A stretch of 19,325 nt of DNA. It comes from CAWDLX01 sp046728155 (GTDB lineage: Bacteria > Actinomycetota > Actinomycetes > Mycobacteriales > Micromonosporaceae). Positions within the stretch are counted from its first letter, which is position 1. Each line of letters begins with the position of its first letter. Shown piece by piece: positions 5,690 to 12,942 of the stretch. The notes under the pieces are model-generated. The model ran no database searches, had not been told where the DNA came from, and was given only the letters and a program-made list of their open reading frames with translations. The position numbers and the translations under genes are program-made. The stretch spans positions 1 to 19,325 of the forward strand of contig JBKPDY010000071.1 of the NCBI GenBank assembly GCA_046728155.1, in the 5' to 3' direction.

Positions 5690-8600
5690 ATGGTGAGCGG
5701 CTGGATGGTCGCGCTGCGTGGCATCCGGTACCGGCCAGGCCGGTCGCTGATGGTGCTCCTGCTCGCGACGATCGCGATCGCGACCACGGTGCTGGCGCCC
5801 GCGTACAGCCGCGCTGCACAGCAGTCGGTGCTCACGGATCGGCTGATGCAGGCTCCATCGGACGCGACCGGAGTACAGCTCCGCTCGAACCCGGTCGCCG
5901 GTGAGTCAGCGAAGTGGGACACCACCTCGGACGCACGGCTCGCCGCACGCCAACTGCTCTCCCGCCACGCCACCCTCGCCAGCCTTCTCGACCTGCCGGT
6001 CGCCGGGTCCGATGTGGACGCCGTCCTGTCGCCGGGCCGGGAGCAGGTGTTGGGCCGGCTGGTGTACCGCGACGACGTGTGCCATCACGTGAAGATCACC
6101 GCGGGTGAGTGCGCCACCGACCCCGGATCGGTCATGGTCAGTACCCGCTCCGCCGCCGAGTACAAGATCACAGTCGGGGAGTCGTTGACCCCCCGCGGCC
6201 GGGCAGCCGGCCCGACCAGCGGTTCCAGCGATGCCCTGAAGGTCGTGGGCCGCTACGAGCCCCTCGACGCGGCCGAGCCGTACTGGGGCCGCGGTGCATA
6301 CTTCGCCGCCGGCCCGCCCAACGGGGAGTCGGCGTTGCCGCGCATCGACGCGGTGTTCGTCGCCGACGAGGAGGATCTGGTCCTCCCAGGCGCACCCGCA
6401 TCGGTGTACCTCGACTACCGGCTGCGCACCGACGCGGTCCGCCTCGACGACGTGGGCCGGTTGCGCACCGACCTGGAGGGCTTCACCACCGAGGTCAACG
6501 CCAACCGGCTGGAACTGGCGACGTCGCTGCGATCGGTCCTGGACGACATCGGTACCGAGGCGTCGTCGCTCGGCCGCACCGTGCCGGTCGTCGCCGTACC
6601 GCTGGTCCTGGTCTGCTGGTTCATCCTGTTCCTGCTCGTGGCGGCGCTGACCGACGAACGGGCGCCCGAGGTGGCCCTGGCGAAACTACGCGGTTATTCG
6701 CAGCGCCAGTCGGGCCATTTCGGTCGGGCCGAGGCGTTGTGGCTCGTCGGGATCGCCATGCCGGTCGGCATCGCCTTCGGACTGGCCATTGTGGAGGGTG
6801 CCGCCCGAACCGTACTGAGCCCGGGCGTGCATGTCGAGCTGCGCTGGCCGCTGCTTGTCGCAGCCGCGCTCGGGCTGCTCGCCGCCTACGTTGCCGTTCG
6901 GGCGGCCGGCAGCCGGACCCTCGCCCAACCCGCTCTGCTCCTGCTGCGCCGCGTGCCCGAGCGAGGCGGATGGCGGGCCGGGGTGGCCGAAGGGATCGTC
7001 GTAGCCGCCGCGGCGGCTTCGCTGGTGGCCGCGGTGAGCGATCAGACCGCGCCGCTCGCCCTGCTGGCGCCAGCGCTGATCGCGCTCGTTGCCGGAATCG
7101 TCGTTGCCCGCATGCTGGGCGCCTGGGCGCGGTTGCGGGTACGGGCCAATGTCCGACGTGGTCGGGTGGCCGGACTGCTCGCGCATGCCCAGCTCGCCCG
7201 CCGGCCGATCGGTCACCGGATCATGCTGGTGGTTACGGTGGCGGTGGCACTGCTCTCCTTCGCTGCGACCGCATGGGATGTGGCGGCGCAGGCCCGGGGG
7301 GATGCGGCCGCCGACACGCTCGGTGCGGACCGGGTCGTCCGGGTCGTGGCGGGCGACCCGACGGCGTTCACCTCGGCCGTGACGACCGCCGACCCGGACG
7401 GCTCCGCGATGGCGGTCGTCCGCGTCAGCGAACGGTATGGCGATCGTGACATCGAGCTGCTCGCGGTGACGTCCGACCGCCTCCCGACGGTCGCCGTGTG
7501 GCGGGGTCACACCCATCAGCAGGTCGCCCAGATCGCTGACCTGCTCAGGCCCGACACCGTCGCCGCGCTCGGCGTTCGTGGCTTCGTCCAGGCCGACGTG
7601 ACGACGACCGCGGTCACCGACGGCGCGCGCCTGGCCGCGGTCCTCTCGGTACCTGGTGGCGCTACCCGGACGGTCACGCTCGGCACACTCAACACCGGTC
7701 GCCACACGTACCGCGCGGATGCTCCCGAGTGCCGGACTGGTGCCGGATGCCGCCTGCTGGGGGTGACACTCGTCCGCCGCCTACCCGGAACATCGCCCAT
7801 CGGCGCACAATTCTCGATCGCCTCGGTCACCAGTTCGACCGGAGCGGTCAACGCCGACTTCCAGACAGCGGGACGGTGGCGCGCGGCGTCACAGCGGACG
7901 CCTCAGGCACAGATCAGTGTGAAGGCTGGTTCGGCCCTCGGAGTCGAAGTCCACTCCACCGACCCCGGCGACGTGGTCATCGAGTACGTGGACACTCCCG
8001 ATCTGCTGCCCGTCGCCGTGGCCGGCGGCACACCGGCCGACGACACCGGGGCCACGCGGTTCACATTTCCAGCGCTTGGCGAGGCGCCACAATCCTTCGC
8101 CGTGATCGACCAGGAGTCCTCACTGCCTCGCGGGGGCAAGCGCGCCCTGCTCTTCGACCTCGACTACGCCGTACGGTCGGCGCAGCGGGTATCGAGCCTC
8201 TCGGACAACTCACGCCTGCGCTACGAGGTTTGGGCCAACGGACAGGCACCGGCCGACCTCTCGGCCCGCCTTGCCGCCGCCGGACTGCAGATCCTCGACG
8301 AGGAGTCGATGACGGCCGTGCAGGACCAGATGGGACGCGCCGCCCCTGCGCTCGGCCTTCGGCTCTACCTCATCGCAGGCGCCGCTGCCGTCCTGCTCGC
8401 CGTCGGCGCCGTCCTACTCACCGCGTACATCGGCTCGGGTACCCGCCGCTATGAGCTGGCTGCCCTACGGATGACCGGGGTCCGGGCCCGTACACTGCGC
8501 TGGGCGCTGCTACGTGAGTACCTGCTGCTGATCGGGTTGCCAATGGTGGTCGGGCTCGTTGCCGGTGTGGCCGGAGCGGCGCTGATGCTGCCGGGCATTC

Positions 8601-8773
8601 CGTTGGTGACCGTGGGTGTGGCGGCCGGTGCGGTGCACTACGACCCCGGTGTGGGCGTGCTTCCCGTCGCGGTCGGGGTCACCTTGGCCGGGCTCGTCCT
8701 GGCCGTCGCGGTTGTCCTCAGGTTGGTGCGCGGCGCGACGCCTGATCGGCTGCGGGAAGGGGTCGATGCATGA
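5690..8773 (+). CDS. ABC transporter permease with duplicated FtsX/MacB-type domain
   Basis: Integral membrane subunit of an ABC exporter, about 1027 aa. I see ten likely membrane helices: one near the N-terminus (SLMVLLLATIAIATTVLAPA), a cluster of six in the middle (starting VVAVPLVLVCWFILFLLVAA), and three at the C-terminus (from LYLIAGAAAVLLAVGAVLLT). Two large extracytoplasmic domains follow helices 1 and 7. This is two FtsX-like halves fused, each with the cytoplasmic coupling segment (EVALAKLRGYSQ and ELAALRMTGVRA). The frame stays open upstream to 5309, inside meaB, but the start is placed at ATG 5690 (or GTG 5693) because GGGGAGG precedes it and the N-terminal helix starts there. The stop overlaps the next gene (ATGA). 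The substrate is unknown; lipids or peptides are possible from the family. Confidence 0.85.
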   Translation: MVSGWMVALRGIRYRPGRSLMVLLLATIAIATTVLAPAYSRAAQQSVLTDRLMQAPSDATGVQLRSNPVAGESAKWDTTSDARLAARQLLSRHATLASLLDLPVAGSDVDAVLSPGREQVLGRLVYRDDVCHHVKITAGECATDPGSVMVSTRSAAEYKITVGESLTPRGRAAGPTSGSSDALKVVGRYEPLDAAEPYWGRGAYFAAGPPNGESALPRIDAVFVADEEDLVLPGAPASVYLDYRLRTDAVRLDDVGRLRTDLEGFTTEVNANRLELATSLRSVLDDIGTEASSLGRTVPVVAVPLVLVCWFILFLLVAALTDERAPEVALAKLRGYSQRQSGHFGRAEALWLVGIAMPVGIAFGLAIVEGAARTVLSPGVHVELRWPLLVAAALGLLAAYVAVRAAGSRTLAQPALLLLRRVPERGGWRAGVAEGIVVAAAAASLVAAVSDQTAPLALLAPALIALVAGIVVARMLGAWARLRVRANVRRGRVAGLLAHAQLARRPIGHRIMLVVTVAVALLSFAATAWDVAAQARGDAAADTLGADRVVRVVAGDPTAFTSAVTTADPDGSAMAVVRVSERYGDRDIELLAVTSDRLPTVAVWRGHTHQQVAQIADLLRPDTVAALGVRGFVQADVTTTAVTDGARLAAVLSVPGGATRTVTLGTLNTGRHTYRADAPECRTGAGCRLLGVTLVRRLPGTSPIGAQFSIASVTSSTGAVNADFQTAGRWRAASQRTPQAQISVKAGSALGVEVHSTDPGDVVIEYVDTPDLLPVAVAGGTPADDTGATRFTFPALGEAPQSFAVIDQESSLPRGGKRALLFDLDYAVRSAQRVSSLSDNSRLRYEVWANGQAPADLSARLAAAGLQILDEESMTAVQDQMGRAAPALGLRLYLIAGAAAVLLAVGAVLLTAYIGSGTRRYELAALRMTGVRARTLRWALLREYLLLIGLPMVVGLVAGVAGAALMLPGIPLVTVGVAAGAVHYDPGVGVLPVAVGVTLAGLVLAVAVVLRLVRGATPDRLREGVDA

Positions 8774-9678
8774 CCGGGCCGACGGCGATCGAGCATCACA
8801 GGGCTCTGGCGACCGGCCAGCCGGCACACGAGGAGGCCAGCGGGATCGGGGTCAGCTGCCGGGGGCTGGTGTACATCTACCGACTCGAGGGCTACGACGT
8901 CGTGGCGGTGGCCGGTGTCGATCTCGACATCGCGCCGGGGGAGTCGGTTGCGCTGCTCGGACCGTCCGGATCGGGCAAGTCGACCCTGCTCGCGCTGCTC
9001 GCCGGTCTGCTCACGCCCTCGGCCGGCCGGCTGGTCGTCGGCGATCACGACGTGGCCAAGGCGAGTCCGTCCGAGCTCGCCCAGATGCGCGCCCGCTCGG
9101 TCGGCGTTGTCCTTCAGGGCGCCGGCCGCAACGTGTTGCCGTACCTCTCGGCGGAGCAGAACATCCGCTTCGCCCAACGCAGTGCCGGCAGCCGACGCTC
9201 CCTGCCCGGGGCCCGTGATGTCCTGGCCCTGGTCGGTCTGGCCGCCCGCGGGCGGGCCCGGATGCGTCCGGCCGATCTGTCACCGGGCGAGCGGCAACGG
9301 CTCGCACTCGCCGTCGCGTTGGCGAACGCGCCCGGGCTCCTCCTTGCCGACGAACCCACCAGCCAGCTCGACACGAGGGCGCGGGACGAGGTTCTGGCGG
9401 GGCTGGAGGCGGTTCGCCGTGCGGGCACGACCGTCGTCGTGGTGACTCACGATCCAGCGGTCGCGCACCAGATGGGCCGCACCGTCACGATCCGGGACGG
9501 CCGGGTCGGTGGCGAGGGCCGGCGGGGCGAGGACTTCTCAGTCGTCGGCCGGGACGGATCGCTGCACCTTCCGATGGATGTACTGAGCGTCTTCACCCCG
9601 GGAACGCTGGTGGAGGTCTGGATGGAGCCCGATGGGACGGCCCGACTGATCCCGGTCGGACGGACGGGGGCGAGCTGA
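8770..9678 (+). CDS. ABC transporter ATP-binding protein (first of two)
   Basis: Nucleotide-binding subunit for the adjoining FtsX-type permease; MacB/LolD-like. Walker A GPSGSGKST at 64-72, Q-loop near Gln116, signature LSPGERQR at 170-177 (Pro and Glu replace the usual LSGGQ core), Walker B LLLADEPTSQLD at 190-201, and switch His227 in VTHDPA. The protein is 302 aa, about 70 longer than a minimal ATPase: it carries an N-terminal leader of about 25 residues and a C-terminal domain containing PMDVLSVFTPGTLVEVW, possibly regulatory. The start overlaps the permease stop by 4 bp (ATGA), and the next ATPase begins 2 bp after its stop, so all three are one translationally coupled operon. Confidence 0.92.
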   Translation: MTGPTAIEHHRALATGQPAHEEASGIGVSCRGLVYIYRLEGYDVVAVAGVDLDIAPGESVALLGPSGSGKSTLLALLAGLLTPSAGRLVVGDHDVAKASPSELAQMRARSVGVVLQGAGRNVLPYLSAEQNIRFAQRSAGSRRSLPGARDVLALVGLAARGRARMRPADLSPGERQRLALAVALANAPGLLLADEPTSQLDTRARDEVLAGLEAVRRAGTTVVVVTHDPAVAHQMGRTVTIRDGRVGGEGRRGEDFSVVGRDGSLHLPMDVLSVFTPGTLVEVWMEPDGTARLIPVGRTGAS

Positions 9679-9680
9679 AC

Positions 9681-10325
9681 ATGGCGTTGCTGGTAGACCG
9701 GGTGACGGTCGCGTTCGACCGGACGGTGGTGCTGCGGGAAGTCTCCGCCAGCGCTGAGCCGGGACGCGTGCTGGCGGTGACCGGACCTTCGGGTGCGGGC
9801 AAGACGACGCTGCTCTGGGCTATGGCCGGGCTGGTCAAGCCGGTCGGCGGGGGCATCAGCATGGACGGGATCGCGCTGCGCAACCGCGATCACGCCGTCG
9901 CCGAGCGCGTCGTCCTCATCCCGCAGGACAACGGGCTCGCCCCGATCCTCACCGCAGGTGAGAACGTACAGGTTGCCCTCGTGGCGAACCGGGTGAAGCC
10001 GCCTGAGGCCCGGCGCCGGACCGCCGAGTCGCTCGACTGGTTGGGCCTGACCGACCAGGCCGATCAGCTGGTGGAGGAACTCTCCGGCGGCCAGCAGCAG
10101 CGCACCGCGATCGCACGGGGGCTTGCCCTTCGCGGCAGTGTCCTGCTTGCCGACGAGGTGACCAGTGAGCTCGACGCGCAGAACCGGCAGCGGGTGCTCG
10201 ACCTGCTCCGCGCCGAAGCGACCCGCGGGGCAGCCGTGGTCTTCGCCACGCATGACCCGGAGGCGGCCGCCGCCTGTGACCGGGAGCTGCACCTGCTCGA
10301 CGGCTGCGCGGAGTTCGTTCGCTGA
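9681..10325 (+). CDS. ABC transporter ATP-binding protein (second of two)
   Basis: A compact 214-aa ATPase: Walker A GPSGAGKT at 35-42, Q-loop Gln82, canonical signature LSGGQQQR at 134-141, Walker B VLLADE ending at Glu159, followed by VTSELD (Val where Pro is usual), and switch His191 in ATHDPE. Its canonical signature contrasts with the altered one in the preceding ATPase, which suggests the two pair as a heterodimer with one degenerate ATP site, as in other asymmetric exporters. Its start has an upstream GGGGGCGAG. It closes the permease operon; no further gene is coupled to it. Confidence 0.92.
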   Translation: MALLVDRVTVAFDRTVVLREVSASAEPGRVLAVTGPSGAGKTTLLWAMAGLVKPVGGGISMDGIALRNRDHAVAERVVLIPQDNGLAPILTAGENVQVALVANRVKPPEARRRTAESLDWLGLTDQADQLVEELSGGQQQRTAIARGLALRGSVLLADEVTSELDAQNRQRVLDLLRAEATRGAAVVFATHDPEAAAACDRELHLLDGCAEFVR

Positions 10326-10344
10326 TGCACGACGGATCGAAGTT

Positions 10345-10380
10345 CACGATCGTGGAATTTTCGACCCCCCTGGGCGGGGG
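10345..10380. terminator. Palindromic stretch after the ABC operon
   Basis: CACGATCGTG (10345-10354, perfect palindrome) is followed by a GC hairpin with CCCCC (10365-10369) and GGGGG (10376-10380) arms. Together they lie 20-55 bp after the second ATPase stop and could end the operon's transcript. No T-tract follows, so this remains tentative. Confidence 0.35.
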
Positions 10381-10443
10381 CACAAGTTTCCAAGATCGGG
10401 CGAAGGCGGTCGTCGAGCGCCCGTCCAGGTGTACGCGCCCGAC

Positions 10444-10462
10444 GTAGCACTTGTGCTACCCT
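10444..10462 (+). promoter_or_regulatory. Toxin-antitoxin promoter and operator
   Basis: GTAGCACTTGTGCTAC (10444-10459) is a perfect inverted repeat with 7-bp arms and a TT centre. It overlaps TACCCT (10457-10462), a good actinobacterial -10 element placed 6 nt before the antitoxin GTG. This is the expected layout for autorepression of a toxin-antitoxin operon by the antitoxin, and implies a leaderless mRNA. Confidence 0.65.
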
Positions 10463-10468
10463 GTTCTC

Positions 10469-10717
10469 GTGGCCGAGGTTGGACTGCGTGAGATGCGGCA
10501 GAACGCCAGCGAGCTGGTGCGCCGCGCCCAGGCCGGCGAGCATGTCACGATTACAGTGGCGGGCCGGCCAGCGGCGATACTCGGCCCGGTCGACTCTCGA
10601 ACATGGCGACGGTGGGATGACGTCGCCGAGATCTTCGCCCAGCCGGCCGACGCTGAATGGGCGCGTGACCGCGAGCTGGTCGACCACGCTATCGATGATC
10701 CTTGGCGCGAGCATTGA
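10469..10717 (+). CDS. Phd/YefM-family antitoxin (VapB-type role)
   Basis: An 82-aa antitoxin whose N-terminal half has the Phd/YefM DNA-binding fold: VGLREMRQNASELVRRA at 4-20 then GEHVTITVAGRPAAILGPV (23-41). The C-terminal half, rich in Trp/Asp/Glu/Arg, would wrap the PIN toxin. The GTG at 10469 is chosen over the upstream in-frame TTG at 10451 because the TTG lies inside the operator palindrome and the GTG is 6 nt after the -10 element TACCCT, implying leaderless translation. Its stop codon overlaps the toxin start (TTGA). It probably autorepresses through the palindrome. Phd-type antitoxins paired with PIN toxins are well known in actinobacteria. Confidence 0.88.
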   Translation: MAEVGLREMRQNASELVRRAQAGEHVTITVAGRPAAILGPVDSRTWRRWDDVAEIFAQPADAEWARDRELVDHAIDDPWREH

Positions 10718-11097
10718 GCCGGGGCATTCTCGACACCAGCGTGCTGGTTGCCGATGATCTCGCCCCGATCCCGGGCGAGCTCGCCATCAGCATCGCCAGC
10801 ATCGCCGAGCTGCAGTTCGGAGTCCTCGTCGCCAAGAACGACAAGACCCGCGCGATACGGCTCTCCCGGCTCGGTTCCATCCAACGACGGTTCGACCCGC
10901 TGCCCGTCGACGAGGCTGTGGCCGACAGCTACGCGCGGTTGGCCGCCCGGATCGTCGCGGTGGGACGGCAACCGCGGGCCCGAGTCATGAACCTACTCAT
11001 CGCCGCGACCGCCCATGCGCACGACGCTATCGTCTACACCCGCAATGCCGCAGACCTCGCCGGCATTGAGGATCTCGTCACGATCGCGTCGATCTAG
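10714..11097 (+). CDS. vapC: PIN-domain RNase toxin (VapC family)
   Basis: A 127-aa PIN-domain protein. Family members are Mg-dependent RNases that cleave tRNA or rRNA until neutralised by their antitoxin. The TTG start at 10714 forms a TTGA overlap with the antitoxin stop, a typical coupled pair. The acidic positions read Asp7 (ILDTSVLV), Glu32 (ASIAELQFG), Asn93 in MNLLIAATA where the family usually has Asp, and Asp114 (TRNAADL). Asn for Asp at the third metal-ligand position may weaken metal binding or catalysis, although many PIN proteins tolerate variation. A TTG at 10702 is an alternative start but lacks coupling. The operon sits between the ABC exporter and icmA; it may be a mobile insertion into the acyl-CoA region. 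Confidence 0.88.
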   Translation: MSRGILDTSVLVADDLAPIPGELAISIASIAELQFGVLVAKNDKTRAIRLSRLGSIQRRFDPLPVDEAVADSYARLAARIVAVGRQPRARVMNLLIAATAHAHDAIVYTRNAADLAGIEDLVTIASI

Positions 11098-11119
11098 GTT
11101 CGGTGGCCAAGCCCCTCGT

Positions 11120-11151
11120 CCTTAGCGATCGTTAAGGTGGCCGCCTATCAT
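11120..11151 (+). promoter_or_regulatory. icmA promoter with 18-bp near-palindromic operator
   Basis: CCTTAGCGATCGTTAAGG (11120-11137) is an 18-bp palindrome with a single mismatched pair. It covers the probable -35 (TTAGCG, 11122-11127). TATCAT at 11146-11151 is a strong -10 with an 18-bp spacer, and the icmA ATG follows 7 nt later, so the mRNA is probably leaderless. The placement implies a dimeric repressor, for example of the TetR type (inference). The right half is repeated at 3122-3132. Confidence 0.6.
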
Positions 11152-11158
11152 CGGCGGT

Positions 11159-12847
11159 ATGGATTCGCACGAGATCGAGGCGGGGCGACAGCGCTGGCGG
11201 CAGCGGTTCGACGCGGCCCGCCAGCGTGACGCCGACTTCACCACTCTCTCCGGTACGCCGCTGGACCCGGTGTACGGCCCGCCCGACGGCGACGACGTCA
11301 CGGGATTCGAGCGGATCGGGTGGCCCGGGGAGTACCCGTTCACCCGGGGCCTGTACCCCACCGGGTACCGGGGTCGACCGTGGACCATTCGCCAGTTCGC
11401 CGGGTTCGCCAATGCCGCGCAGACCAACGCGCGGTACAAGCTGATCCTCGGCGCCGGTGGTGGCGGCCTCTCGGTGGCCTTCGACATGCCGACCCTCATG
11501 GGCCGGGACTCCGACGACCCGCACTCCCTCGGCGAGGTCGGCCACTGCGGCGTGGCGATCGACTCCGCCGCCGACATGGAGATCCTCTTCGACGCCATCC
11601 CGCTCGCGGACGTCACCACGAGCATGACGATCTCCGGCCCGGCCGTTCCCGTCTTCTGCATGTACCTCGTGGCCGCCGAACGCCAGGGCGCGGATCTGTC
11701 CAAACTGGACGGTACCCTGCAGACGGACATCTTCAAGGAGTACATCGCCCAGAAGGAGTGGCTATTCCCGCCGGAGCCGCATCTGAGGTTGATCGGCGAC
11801 CTGATGGAGTACTGCGCCCGGGAGATCCCGCGGTACAAGCCGCTTTCGGTCTCGGGCTACCACATCCGGGAAGCGGGCTCGACCGCGGCGCAGGAGCTCG
11901 CCTACACGCTGGCGGACGGCTTCGCGTACGTCGAGCTCGGGCTGTCCCGGGGCATGGACGTGAACCAGTTGGCGCCCGGCCTCTCGTTCTTCTTCGACTC
12001 CCATGTGGACTTCTTCGAGGAGATCGCGAAGTTCCGGGCGGCCCGGCGGATCTGGGCCCGCTGGTTGCGCGACCGGTACGGGGCGACGTCCGAGCGGGCC
12101 CAGTGGCTCCGGTTCCACACCCAGACCGCGGGTGTGTCGTTGACCGCCCAGCAGCCGGTCAACAATGTTGTGCGGACCGCCCTGGAGGCGCTCGCCGCGG
12201 TCCTCGGCGGGACGAACTCCCTGCACACCAACGCCCTCGACGAGACGCTCGCTCTGCCCACCGACGAATCGGCCGAGATCGCCCTGCGTACCCAGCAGGT
12301 CATCATGGAGGAGTCGGGGGTGGCCAACGTGGCCGATCCGCTCGGCGGGTCGTGGTACGTCGAGGCCCTGACCGACCGCATGGAGGCTGAGGCCGAGGCG
12401 ATCTTCGCGCGGATCCTGGCGATGGGCGGCTCGTCGTCACACCCGATAGGCCCGATGACCGCGGGCATCCTGCGCGGCATCGAGGACGGGTGGTTCATGT
12501 CCGAGATCGCGGAGTCGGCCTTCGTCTACCAACAGGCGCTCGAGCGGCGAATCAAGAAGATCGTCGGTGTCAACGTGCATACCTCGACGACCGCCCGTGA
12601 TCTGGAGATCCTGCGAGTCTCCCATGAGGTCGAGCTTGAGCAGCGGGAGAGCCTGGCCAAGCGTCGGGCCGGTCGCGATGGCACGGCGGTCCGGGCGGCG
12701 TTGGACCACATGGTCGAGGTGGCCACCACGGACGCGAACCTGGTTCCGGCGATGCTCGACGCCGCCCGGGCCGAGGCTAGTCTCGGCGAGATCTGCGACG
12801 CCCTGCGTGGCCTCTGGGGCGTATACCGTGAGCCCGCACGTTTCTGA
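11159..12847 (+). CDS. icmA: Isobutyryl-CoA mutase large subunit (B12-dependent)
   Basis: Adenosylcobalamin-dependent rearrangement of isobutyryl-CoA to n-butyryl-CoA, linking valine breakdown with butyryl- and ethylmalonyl-CoA. The 562-aa protein contains only the substrate-binding TIM-barrel half; the C-terminal B12-binding domain is absent, so a separate small subunit is required and is not in this window. Specificity residues are informative: methylmalonyl-CoA mutase has Tyr89 and Arg207 (propionibacterial numbering), whereas this protein has Phe80 (PWTIRQFAGF) and Gln198 (DIFKEYIAQ). These are the same residues, at the same numbers, described for Streptomyces IcmA. Other conserved blocks are SVSGYHIREAGST, TQTAGVSLTAQQPVNNVVRT and GTNSLHTNALDE. 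Many pipelines would label it methylmalonyl-CoA mutase. A leaderless start is likely. Confidence 0.9.
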   Translation: MDSHEIEAGRQRWRQRFDAARQRDADFTTLSGTPLDPVYGPPDGDDVTGFERIGWPGEYPFTRGLYPTGYRGRPWTIRQFAGFANAAQTNARYKLILGAGGGGLSVAFDMPTLMGRDSDDPHSLGEVGHCGVAIDSAADMEILFDAIPLADVTTSMTISGPAVPVFCMYLVAAERQGADLSKLDGTLQTDIFKEYIAQKEWLFPPEPHLRLIGDLMEYCAREIPRYKPLSVSGYHIREAGSTAAQELAYTLADGFAYVELGLSRGMDVNQLAPGLSFFFDSHVDFFEEIAKFRAARRIWARWLRDRYGATSERAQWLRFHTQTAGVSLTAQQPVNNVVRTALEALAAVLGGTNSLHTNALDETLALPTDESAEIALRTQQVIMEESGVANVADPLGGSWYVEALTDRMEAEAEAIFARILAMGGSSSHPIGPMTAGILRGIEDGWFMSEIAESAFVYQQALERRIKKIVGVNVHTSTTARDLEILRVSHEVELEQRESLAKRRAGRDGTAVRAALDHMVEVATTDANLVPAMLDAARAEASLGEICDALRGLWGVYREPARF

Positions 12848-12942
12848 CGTTTGCCCGGACGGCTTACGGAATTTGCATGAGCCGGCGTCCTTGCTGACAG
12901 CGTGCCCGGTCCTCGTCGTACGGGCGTGACAAACTAGCAACC

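Noticed and set aside
6109..7449. Large open frame in another phase inside the permease gene
   Set aside because: Very Arg/Gly-rich composition typical of out-of-frame high-GC translation; no domain visible.
11098..11158. Cobalamin riboswitch upstream of icmA
   Set aside because: Only 61 bp separates vapC from icmA, and the start is probably leaderless, leaving no room for a B12 box structure.
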